From an uncultured Sunxiuqinia sp. (lineage in GTDB: Bacteria; Bacteroidota; Bacteroidia; Bacteroidales; Prolixibacteraceae): a DNA stretch of 64,000 nt. Position numbers and translations under genes: made by a program. Of the stretch, positions 41,296 to 48,579 are shown piece by piece (position 1 is the stretch's first letter; each line of letters starts with the position of its first letter). The DNA lies in contig NZ_CANLZV010000005.1 of NCBI RefSeq assembly GCF_947495665.1, positions 248,001 through 312,000 of the forward strand, written 5' to 3'. The notes under the pieces were generated by a model. The model did no database searches. It was not told the origin of the DNA and worked only from the letters and a program-made list of their open reading frames with translations.

Positions 41296-42192
41296 ATGAA
41301 AACAACAGTTTTACTTAGTCTGATGATTTTTTGCCTGACCCTGACTTATGCTCAGGATTCAACGAAGGTGGGAAACCTGGTTGATGTAAAGGAAGGTAGT
41401 GGCCGAACCGAGGTGGGAATTTTAAATGACCGTATTCATATTGAAGATGATTATAGCAACGATACAACGCACATCCGGATTGGAAATCGGAATGTTGAAG
41501 TGATCGAGAAAGAGGGTCGTACCACTGTCAACATGCATCGCGATGGTTTCCGGGATAAGAAAAAAGACAACTGGCGGCACAAAGGCTTTGATGGTCACTG
41601 GGGTGGTTTTGAATTGGGAATCAATACCTTTTATGATGACGGGCACTTTGGTGGTACCGGCTTTATGTCGCTAAACCAATCCAAGTCCATGGAAGTGAAT
41701 ATTAACTTTCTAGAATACAATATTGTTTTGAGCGATCAGCGTGTTGGTCTGGTTACTGGTATGGGCTGGACGATGAATAACTACCGTTTTGATAATGCCA
41801 TCACTCTTCAGAAGGTGGATGGGCAGATTGTTCCTCTGGAATTGGAGCATGATGGCCTGAAAAAGTCAAAACTGACGGTTTCTTACCTGACCATTCCCCT
41901 GTTGCTTGAATTCCAGATTCCAGTGAACGATCATTCCAATGAAGTTTATATATCGGGCGGTTTAATTGGTGGATTCAACCTGGGATCGCACACCAAAGTA
42001 AAGACAGATCGCTCGAAAAGTAAAGATCACGGCAACTTCAATATCAATCCTTTCAAGTATGCGGTTACCGGGCGTGTGGGTTTGAAAGACATTGGTGTGT
42101 ATGCGACCTATAACCTGTCGTCCATTTTTAAAGATGGGGGAGGCCCGGAGTTTTTTCCCTTTAGTGTAGGAATCAGTATCGTTAATTTCTAA
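41296..42192 (+). CDS. Outer-membrane beta-barrel protein (paralog A)
   Basis: 298 aa from the ATG at 41296 (a TTG 9 bases upstream is unlikely). Signal peptide MKTTVLLSLMIFCLTLTYAQ; a barrel-like C-terminal two thirds (FELGINTFYDD ... VGLVTGMGWTMNNYRF ... FPFSVGISIVNF). It shares layout and several segments with the next gene (..LTVSYLTIPLLLEFQIPV.., ..SKDHGNFNIN..), so the two are tandem paralogs. Function unknown; predicted target of the adjacent ECF sigma through P2. A terminator follows, so the paralog has its own promoter. Confidence 0.82.
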   Translation: MKTTVLLSLMIFCLTLTYAQDSTKVGNLVDVKEGSGRTEVGILNDRIHIEDDYSNDTTHIRIGNRNVEVIEKEGRTTVNMHRDGFRDKKKDNWRHKGFDGHWGGFELGINTFYDDGHFGGTGFMSLNQSKSMEVNINFLEYNIVLSDQRVGLVTGMGWTMNNYRFDNAITLQKVDGQIVPLELEHDGLKKSKLTVSYLTIPLLLEFQIPVNDHSNEVYISGGLIGGFNLGSHTKVKTDRSKSKDHGNFNINPFKYAVTGRVGLKDIGVYATYNLSSIFKDGGGPEFFPFSVGISIVNF

Positions 42193-42215
42193 AACCAACT
42201 TTCAGAAAACAAAAT

Positions 42216-42242
42216 AGCCTGCCTGGTGCAGGCTTCTTTTTT
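42216..42242 (+). terminator. Terminator after paralog A
   Basis: AGCCTGC (42216-42222) pairs with GCAGGCT (42228-42234), loop CTGGT, then TCTTTTTT. Confidence 0.78.
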
Positions 42243-42255
42243 CAATAATCATGCG

Positions 42256-42263
42256 TAACTTTG
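42256..42263 (+). promoter_or_regulatory. -7 box of paralog B
   Basis: TAACTTTG, exact consensus. The ATG at 42268 is too close to be the start; the ATG at 42280 fits. It lacks the ECF motif seen before paralog A. Confidence 0.5.
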
Positions 42264-42279
42264 TTGGATGATTAGAGTC

Positions 42280-43080
42280 ATGAAACAATTTTTCGCCATA
42301 GTCTTATCTTCCTTGTTGAGCTTGGGTGCCAGCGCTCAGTTGAACGATAGCATTCCTGTAAGTCAACCTGGCTGGGGTAATCAACCTAACATTATTCAGT
42401 TCGAAGGTGTTGTTACGGATGGCTTTAATTACTGGGAAGATAAATTTACGGGGCATTGGTCGGGCATTTACCTGGGATTGAATGGCTTTATGGATAAAGA
42501 TTACTCTCTTTATCCGGAAGACGAAGCCGGTTTTTTGGATGTCAACTTTTTACGGTCAACCGTATTGAACCTCAATCTTATTCAGATTTCTCAAAGTTTA
42601 CAGCACACCCGAAATACCATTGGATTGGTCACCGGCGTAGGGATGGAATTTCAGACCTATTTTCTGGATAAGAAAACCAGTATTGAGCAAACTCCCGACC
42701 GGATTGAACCCATTGAACGCTTGTATGATTCGAAGCAAAAATCAAAATTATCGTCGTTTTACCTGACTGTTCCTTTGTTGGTTGAGTTTCAGATACCCGT
42801 GAAACATTATGGCAACCGCATTCATCTGTCAGCAGGTGTTGTTGCCAGCAAGCGGTTGAGTACCCATACTAAGGTGAAATACCGGGAGAATGGAAAAAAG
42901 GAAAAGCTGAAAACACCCGACGACTTCCACATGCATGATTTTCGTTTCTCGGGGCAGGTGCGTTTGGGGTACCGATGGATCAATCTTTACGCCAGCTACG
43001 ATCTTCAGCCTTTGTTTAAAGAAGGTAAAGGGCCTGAGCTTTATCCTTTTTCTGTTGGGGTGGCTTTGTTATCCTTTTAA
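42280..43080 (+). CDS. Outer-membrane beta-barrel protein (paralog B)
   Basis: 266 aa from the ATG at 42280; signal peptide MKQFFAIVLSSLLSLGASAQ, then GHWSGIYLGLNGFMDKDYSLY, LVTGVGMEFQTYF, FYLTVPLLVEFQIPV and the end LYPFSVGVALLSF, an aromatic C-terminus. Close in design to paralog A (shared barrel ends and SxxxxTVPLLxEFQIPV). Function unknown. Housekeeping-type promoter instead of the ECF motif suggests the duplicates are regulated differently. Confidence 0.82.
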   Translation: MKQFFAIVLSSLLSLGASAQLNDSIPVSQPGWGNQPNIIQFEGVVTDGFNYWEDKFTGHWSGIYLGLNGFMDKDYSLYPEDEAGFLDVNFLRSTVLNLNLIQISQSLQHTRNTIGLVTGVGMEFQTYFLDKKTSIEQTPDRIEPIERLYDSKQKSKLSSFYLTVPLLVEFQIPVKHYGNRIHLSAGVVASKRLSTHTKVKYRENGKKEKLKTPDDFHMHDFRFSGQVRLGYRWINLYASYDLQPLFKEGKGPELYPFSVGVALLSF

Positions 43081-43161
43081 TGAGAAGTTGCTGGCTGAGA
43101 AATTTCCTGTTTTTGTGGAGGACATTGTGTATTTTAGTCCCCCGATTTAAAACTGATTTAA

Positions 43162-43177
43162 TGACCGATGTCGGTCA
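43162..43177. promoter_or_regulatory. Palindromic operator-like site before pepE
   Basis: TGACCGA (43162-43168) and TCGGTCA (43171-43177) form a perfect 7-bp inverted repeat with a 2-base centre, 15 bases before the pepE ATG. No T tract follows, so it is more likely a protein-binding site than a terminator. Confidence 0.4.
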
Positions 43178-43192
43178 CAAAATAGATGAACC

Positions 43193-43903
43193 ATGAAATT
43201 ATTACTTCTGAGTAACTCAACCATGCCTGGTGAAGACTACCTGGCTTATCCCAAGAAAGAAATTCAGCAATTTTTAGGCCCTCAAAAGGTGAAGGCTTTG
43301 TTTATTCCGTTTGCAGCGGTTACTTTTTCCTTTGAGGAATATGAGCGTAAAGTGAATGAGAGTTTGCAGGAAATTGGGCATGAGGTTACCAGTATTCATC
43401 GGTTTAAGGACCCCGTAAAGGCGGTGGAAGAGGCTGAAGCCATTGTTATTGGTGGTGGAAACACCTGGCAGCTGGTGCGTATGCTGCATGATCAGGATTT
43501 GATGGAGGCTATTCGTCGGAAAGTGCAGCAGGGAACCCCTTACATTGGATGGAGCGCTGGCTCAAACGTGGCCTGTCCGACCTTGCGCACAACTAATGAC
43601 ATGCCAATTATCGATCCTAAAAGTTTTAACACCATCAACCTGGTTCCGTTTCAAATTAACCCACACTACTTGGATGCTAATCCGGAAGGGCATGGAGGAG
43701 AGACCCGCGAACAGCGTATCTCGGAGTTTTTGGAGATTAATCCAGACACTTATGTGGTTGGTTTGCGTGAAGGAACAATGTTGAAGTTGGAAGATGGTCA
43801 GTTAAGCTTAATCGGAGAACGTTCAGCACGTCTGTTTTTAAAAGGAGAAGCACCTTGTGAGAAGGCTGCGGGCGATGACTTTTCTTTTCTGTTAAAAGAA
43901 TAG
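43193..43903 (+). CDS. pepE: Dipeptidase E (alpha-aspartyl dipeptidase)
   Basis: Cytosolic serine peptidase of family S51 that cleaves Asp-Xaa dipeptides. 236 aa with the nucleophile Ser in YIGWSAGSNVACPTL and His region NPHYLDANPEGHGGETREQRI; IVIGGGNTWQLVRML is family-typical. Length matches PepE (about 230). Preceded by a palindromic site. Single-gene unit between the paralog B gene and the AspT-like transporter. Confidence 0.94.
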   Translation: MKLLLLSNSTMPGEDYLAYPKKEIQQFLGPQKVKALFIPFAAVTFSFEEYERKVNESLQEIGHEVTSIHRFKDPVKAVEEAEAIVIGGGNTWQLVRMLHDQDLMEAIRRKVQQGTPYIGWSAGSNVACPTLRTTNDMPIIDPKSFNTINLVPFQINPHYLDANPEGHGGETREQRISEFLEINPDTYVVGLREGTMLKLEDGQLSLIGERSARLFLKGEAPCEKAAGDDFSFLLKE

Positions 43904-43954
43904 CGACTTCTGGACAATTCCGAGACTATTAGATGCTTTACAGCATAAAGTTTG

Positions 43955-43962
43955 TACTTTTG
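43955..43962 (+). promoter_or_regulatory. -7 box of the AspT-like transporter gene
   Basis: TACTTTTG, exact consensus, 21 bases before the ATG. Confidence 0.55.
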
Positions 43963-43983
43963 TCGGCCTAAAAAAACATTGTC

Positions 43984-45582
43984 ATGGAATTGTTGAGGAA
44001 TAGCTATTTTGCCCTGTTTTTGATCATTTTGATCGGTTTCATTTTGGGTCGTATTAAAATCAAGGGAATATCATTGGATGTTTCTGCAGTCATTTTTGTT
44101 GCCTTGGTATTTGGCCATTTTGGAGTTATCATCCCCAAAGATTTTCAATATCTTGGACTGGTCCTGTTTATTTTTACAATTGGCATTCAGGCCGGTCCCG
44201 GGTTCTTCAGTTCATTCAAAAAGAATGGACGGGAACTGGCCATTCTAGCGAGTTTGCTTATCCTAAGTTCGAGTGTTATCACCTACCTAGTTTTTCAACT
44301 TGGTGGTATTGATAAAAGCCTTTGCATTGGTTTGCTAACCGGCGCTTTAACCAGTACGCCAGGCTTGGCTGCCGCCATTGATACAACAGGTTCGCCGCTG
44401 GCGTCCATTGGCTATGGTATCGGCTACCCGTTTGGTGTGATTGGCGTTATTTTGTTTGTGAGTTTCCTACCACGATTGCTGCGTGTAAATGTTAAAGATG
44501 CTGAGGAACAATATAAAAAGGAAATGTCAGCCGGATTTCCGGAAATCATGAAAAAGAATTTCCTGGTTGAAAACGAGAATGTGGTGGGCAAAACCATTCG
44601 CGAACTACGAATCCGTTATATGACCAAAGCTGTTGTGTCGCGCGTGATGCAGGGGGAGGAAGCCATCACTCCTGCTCCGGAAACCGTTTTGCGTAAAGGA
44701 GATGTGATTAAAGCAGTGGGAACAGCTGAAGCGCTTGGCCGAGTAAAACTGTTGATTGGCCCGGAGGTGGATGTTGAAATTCCATTGAGCAATCAGTACG
44801 ATGTACGTTCAGTGCTGGTAACCAACAAAGAGGTGGTCAATAAAACACTGGGCCAGCTTAATATGCTCAGTACCTATAACGCAACCATTACCCGTATTCG
44901 CCGGTCGGGTATCGACTTGTCTCCAACCCCTTCGTCTAAGTTGCAGTTTGGAGATAAATTGGTTGTTGCCTGTAACAAAGAAAATATGGAACAGGTTAAC
45001 CGTATTTTTGGCGATGACGACCGCCGCCTGTCTGATACCGATTTTTTACCCATTGCAACAGGGATTATTCTTGGAATTTTAGTTGGCAAGCTGAGCATTA
45101 ACTTTGGGTCTTTCTCATTTAGTTTGGGGCTGACCGGTGGTATTCTACTTACAGCTTTGGTACTTGGACGAACCGGAAAGACTGGCCCTGTAATGTGGAC
45201 CATGACCGGGGCTGCCAACCAGTTATTACGACAGTTTGGCCTGCTGTTTTTCCTGGCAGCTGTTGGTTCCAGTGCAGGTTCCAGCCTGGTTGACACGTTC
45301 CAGGAATATGGGATCGAGTTGTTTATTTATGGAATTTTGATCACCCTGGTTCCGATGATAATTACGAGTTTGGTCGCTCGGGTGTTTTTGAAGATGAATA
45401 TTTTAACTTTGTTAGGAACACTGACAGGAAGTATGACCAGTACCCCCGGGCTTGCTGCCATTGATGGAATGACCGACACCGATGCGCCTTCAGTTGCTTA
45501 TGCCACGGTATATCCAATCGCTATGGTGTTGCTTATCGTTTTTGTGCAGATTCTTAGCCTGATTGAACCCCTGATATTATGA
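43984..45582 (+). CDS. AspT/YidE-type putative anion exchanger
   Basis: 532-aa inner-membrane transporter of the aspartate:alanine exchanger family. Two membrane halves, each with the duplicated signature: GALTSTPGLAAAID near residue 120 and GSMTSTPGLAAIDGM near 483. Between them lie two RCK_C (TrkA-C) domains (about 205-355: VVGKTIRELRIRYMTKAVVSRVMQGEE, VVNKTLGQLNMLSTYNATITRI). Substrate unknown (family members exchange Asp/Ala or dicarboxylates). Overlaps the next ORF by 4 bases (ATGA), so they are coupled. Confidence 0.9.
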   Translation: MELLRNSYFALFLIILIGFILGRIKIKGISLDVSAVIFVALVFGHFGVIIPKDFQYLGLVLFIFTIGIQAGPGFFSSFKKNGRELAILASLLILSSSVITYLVFQLGGIDKSLCIGLLTGALTSTPGLAAAIDTTGSPLASIGYGIGYPFGVIGVILFVSFLPRLLRVNVKDAEEQYKKEMSAGFPEIMKKNFLVENENVVGKTIRELRIRYMTKAVVSRVMQGEEAITPAPETVLRKGDVIKAVGTAEALGRVKLLIGPEVDVEIPLSNQYDVRSVLVTNKEVVNKTLGQLNMLSTYNATITRIRRSGIDLSPTPSSKLQFGDKLVVACNKENMEQVNRIFGDDDRRLSDTDFLPIATGIILGILVGKLSINFGSFSFSLGLTGGILLTALVLGRTGKTGPVMWTMTGAANQLLRQFGLLFFLAAVGSSAGSSLVDTFQEYGIELFIYGILITLVPMIITSLVARVFLKMNILTLLGTLTGSMTSTPGLAAIDGMTDTDAPSVAYATVYPIAMVLLIVFVQILSLIEPLIL

Positions 45583-46283
45583 GTTTAAAAGAGATTGATG
45601 TTATTGCTTTTGATGCCGATGATACCTTGTGGGAAAACGAAAACTTTTTTCGTGATGCCGAAAAGGAGTTTTGCCACATCATGGAAGAATATCAGTCCAC
45701 CGAAAACATGATGGCTGAGCTATACCGTGTTGAAGGCCAGAACATGGAGATGTACGGATTTGGGATTAAAGCATTTATCCTTTCCATGATGGAAACCGCT
45801 TTGCTGGTGTCGGATAAGCAGGTACGGCCCGACCAAATGGAGGCAATCATTGCCATTGGCAAAAGCATGCTGCACAAAGATGTAGTTTTGCTGGATGGCA
45901 TCCGTGATTTGCTGGAGAAACTGGCTCCCCATTATCGGTTGGTGGTTGCCACCAAAGGCGACTTGCTCGACCAGGAACGCAAGCTGGCTAAGTCGGGCTT
46001 GCTGAAGTATTTTCACCACATCGAAGTGATGTCGAACAAGCGGGAAGAAAACTACTGCGAATTGCTCAGGCACCTCGATTTGGAGGCCGGGAAGTTTATG
46101 ATGATTGGAAATTCCCTGAAATCAGATGTGTTGCCCGTTGTTAATCTCGGAGGTTACGGAGTGCATGTTCCGTATCACACCACCTGGGAATTTGAGCAGA
46201 TGGACCCGGCCGAGATTAAAAGTGATCGCTTTTTTGAACTAAAGGAAATTCATGATGTTTTGACTTTATTTGAAGAGGCTTAA
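45579..46283 (+). CDS. HAD-superfamily hydrolase
   Basis: 234 aa. Catalytic motif FDADDTLWE (Asp12 nucleophile, Asp14), motif II RLVVATKGDL, and motif III/IV in GKFMMIGNSLKSDVLPVVNLGG. A C1 cap insertion (about 20-110). A phosphatase for a small phosphorylated metabolite; substrate unknown. Its start overlaps the transporter gene, and the DUF2797 gene follows after 17 bases. Confidence 0.9.
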   Translation: MSLKEIDVIAFDADDTLWENENFFRDAEKEFCHIMEEYQSTENMMAELYRVEGQNMEMYGFGIKAFILSMMETALLVSDKQVRPDQMEAIIAIGKSMLHKDVVLLDGIRDLLEKLAPHYRLVVATKGDLLDQERKLAKSGLLKYFHHIEVMSNKREENYCELLRHLDLEAGKFMMIGNSLKSDVLPVVNLGGYGVHVPYHTTWEFEQMDPAEIKSDRFFELKEIHDVLTLFEEA

Positions 46284-46300
46284 CTTTACCTGAAAAACCA

Positions 46301-47104
46301 ATGGAATACCAAGGGAATATACTTAAAATGAAGACCGAATTGGGCGAGCCCATTCAGTACCAGTTGCCAATTGGCGACCAGCTTGTTCCAATGAATGAGC
46401 TGATCGGTCAGCATATTCATTTCAAATTTGACGGACAAATTAACTGCATCTCCTGCGGTAAGAAAACAAAAACATCCTTCGGACAAGGTTTTTGTTATGC
46501 CTGCTTTCAGACGGTTCCGGAAGCCGACGAATCGGTTGTGCGTCCAGAACTATCCAAAGCCCAGTATGGGCTTGCCCGCGACCTGGAATGGGCCGAGCAA
46601 CACGACCTGATTGACCATTATGTCTATTTTGCGGTTTCCAGTGAGCTGAAGATCGGAGTGACGCGTCATCATCAGGTGCCCACCCGTTGGATTGATCAGG
46701 GCGCCAGCCGCGCTATTAGACTGGCTAAAACGCCCAACCGCCATATTGCCGGCATTATTGAGGTACTTCTGAAAAGGCATTTTACCGATAAAACCAACTG
46801 GCGGGCCATGCTAACCAATAAGGTAGATAATTCGATTGATCTGGTAACGGAAAAGCAAAAAGCACTTCAGTTGATGCCACTGGAGTTGCAGCAATACTTT
46901 TCGGATGAAAACGAGGTGCTTGATCTGCACTATCCGGTAACTGAGTACCCGACCAAGGTGAGCAGCGTTAGTTTTGATAAAAAGCCGGTGATTGAGGGAA
47001 CCCTGAAAGGGATCAAAGGACAATATCTTCTGCTTGATAAAAACCAAGTGTTGAACATGCGTAAGCATAATGGGTACTTTTTGACCCTTTCTACGAATTC
47101 GTAG
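46301..47104 (+). CDS. DUF2797 protein
   Basis: 267 aa. A zinc-ribbon-like knuckle C49-x2-C52 ... C65-x2-C68 (NCISCGKKTKTSFGQGFCYACF) precedes the DUF2797 core YVYFAVSSELKIGVTRHHQVPTRWIDQGASRAIRLAKTPNRHIAGIIEVLLKRHF. The pattern YVYFAVSS..KIGVTR...R resembles a GIY-YIG nuclease fold, so nucleic-acid binding or cleavage is possible; function is not established. Likely cotranscribed with the HAD gene. Confidence 0.88.
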   Translation: MEYQGNILKMKTELGEPIQYQLPIGDQLVPMNELIGQHIHFKFDGQINCISCGKKTKTSFGQGFCYACFQTVPEADESVVRPELSKAQYGLARDLEWAEQHDLIDHYVYFAVSSELKIGVTRHHQVPTRWIDQGASRAIRLAKTPNRHIAGIIEVLLKRHFTDKTNWRAMLTNKVDNSIDLVTEKQKALQLMPLELQQYFSDENEVLDLHYPVTEYPTKVSSVSFDKKPVIEGTLKGIKGQYLLLDKNQVLNMRKHNGYFLTLSTNS

Positions 47105-47299
47105 CTCGTATCTTTTGTTCTGTTTTAAATCGTAGGTGTTATTGGTGTTTCGCTTTTAGTCTTCTAATTGCTTGTTTTTGAATATGTTTATAGAACACGT
47201 TTTTAAGACGCTAATTAGAAGGGTTCTTCGGTATAATTGGTCTTTTTTTTCGTTAATTTTAGGGATTCAAAAAAAGCGGTTCAGCAAATAACATACACT

Positions 47300-48313
47300 A
47301 TGGAAAATCAAGATTGGAAGAAGATAGGCTTCGGCTATCGTAAAGCAAACTTTAACGTTCGTTGCACTTATAAAAATGGCGAATGGGGCGACCTGGAGTT
47401 GAATGACTCTGAATACATCAACATGCATATGGCTGCTACGTCACTTCATTATGGTCAGGAGGCCTTCGAAGGGCTTAAGGCTTTTATGGGGAAAGATGGT
47501 AAAATCCGAATTTTTAGAATGGATGAAAATGCCAAACGCATGCAAAGCTCTTGTGATGGGATTTTGATGCCACGTTTGCCAATTGAAAAATTCCAGGAAG
47601 CCGTTAAATTAGCGGTGGAAAAAAACAAGGATTTTGTCCCTCCTTATGGCTCTGGTGCCTCTTTATACATTCGACCTTTGCTGATTGGAACCGGGCCTGA
47701 AATTGGGGTAAAACCTGCCGGAGAATACTTGTTCATTATTTTTGTAATGCCCGTAGGCCCTTACTTCCCGGAAGGCTTCAAACCAACTGATTTGCTGATT
47801 ATGCGCAAGTTTGACCGCGCTGCTCCACAAGGAACCGGAAAATACAAGGTGGGAGGTAATTACGCTGCCAGTTTGACTGCCGGTAAAAAAGCGAAATCCG
47901 AAGGATATTCAGCGGTGCTTTATTTGGACTCGCGTGAGAAAAAATTTATTGACGAATGTGGTCCGGCGAACTTTTTCGGAATCAAAAATGAAACCTACAT
48001 TACGCCGGAATCGGACTCTATTTTGCCATCCATTACCAATAAAAGCCTGATGCAGATTGCTAAAGATTTGGGTTTGAAAGTAGAATGCCGCAAAGTGCCC
48101 GTGGAAGAACTGGAAACTTTTGAAGAAGTTGGTGCCTGCGGTACTGCTGCCGTTATTTCGCCGATCAAGCGGATTTACGACGACGACTTGGATAAGGAAT
48201 ATAACTATGGTACTGAGCCAGGGCCCTGGAGCACGAAACTTTACGAAAAACTGCGTGCCATTCAGGATGGCGATGCGCCAGACCCTTATGGTTGGGTAGC
48301 TGTGATTGACTAA
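47300..48313 (+). CDS. ilvE: Branched-chain amino-acid aminotransferase
   Basis: PLP enzyme interconverting Ile/Leu/Val and their keto acids. 337 aa from the ATG at 47300 (MENQDWKKIGFGYRKANFNVR); the in-frame GTG at 47237 adds no family sequence. LHYGQEAFEGLKAF, RPLLIGTGPEIGV and the PLP lysine in GTGKYKVGGNYAAS are diagnostic, and ECGPANFFGIK follows. The 195-base gap upstream holds a 35-codon small ORF (47184-47291) ending 8 bases before this start. A terminator follows. Confidence 0.95.
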   Translation: MENQDWKKIGFGYRKANFNVRCTYKNGEWGDLELNDSEYINMHMAATSLHYGQEAFEGLKAFMGKDGKIRIFRMDENAKRMQSSCDGILMPRLPIEKFQEAVKLAVEKNKDFVPPYGSGASLYIRPLLIGTGPEIGVKPAGEYLFIIFVMPVGPYFPEGFKPTDLLIMRKFDRAAPQGTGKYKVGGNYAASLTAGKKAKSEGYSAVLYLDSREKKFIDECGPANFFGIKNETYITPESDSILPSITNKSLMQIAKDLGLKVECRKVPVEELETFEEVGACGTAAVISPIKRIYDDDLDKEYNYGTEPGPWSTKLYEKLRAIQDGDAPDPYGWVAVID

Positions 48314-48334
48314 TCATTTTTAAGTAAGATATTG

Positions 48335-48369
48335 AAAACCTCATTCGCTGGCGTGAATGAGGTTTTTTT
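48335..48369 (+). terminator. Terminator of ilvE
   Basis: AAAACCTCATTC (48335-48346) pairs with GAATGAGGTTTT (48355-48366), 8-nt loop, continuing in Ts. Confidence 0.85.
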
Positions 48370-48481
48370 AAGGACCTGACTTCTGCTTGACGAAAACTGA
48401 AAATGAATGTGATCGGACGCTTTTGACTTGTTTTACAGATTTCGAGGAAAGTACTACATTTGAGTTTTCGATAGAATTTCA

Positions 48482-48579
48482 TGGGCTGGCAAGGAGCGTA
48501 CCTTGCATTATAGCCCAGGAGTTTAATGAAAAAGCACCTTGTCACTGATTGTTCTATTCTGCTAAACTATATGAAATGA
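48482..48579 (+). promoter_or_regulatory. Structured 5' leader with short ORF before the fucosidase gene
   Basis: A two-tier hairpin (TGGGCT 48482-48487 with AGCCCA 48512-48517; GCAAGG 48489-48494 with CCTTGC 48501-48506) is followed by AGGAG (48517-48521) and a 17-codon ORF (ATG 48526, TGA 48577-48579) that overlaps the fucosidase ATG as ATGA. The hairpin's 3' arm abuts the AGGAG ribosome site, so structure could control translation of the short ORF and, by coupling, the enzyme. Confidence 0.45.
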
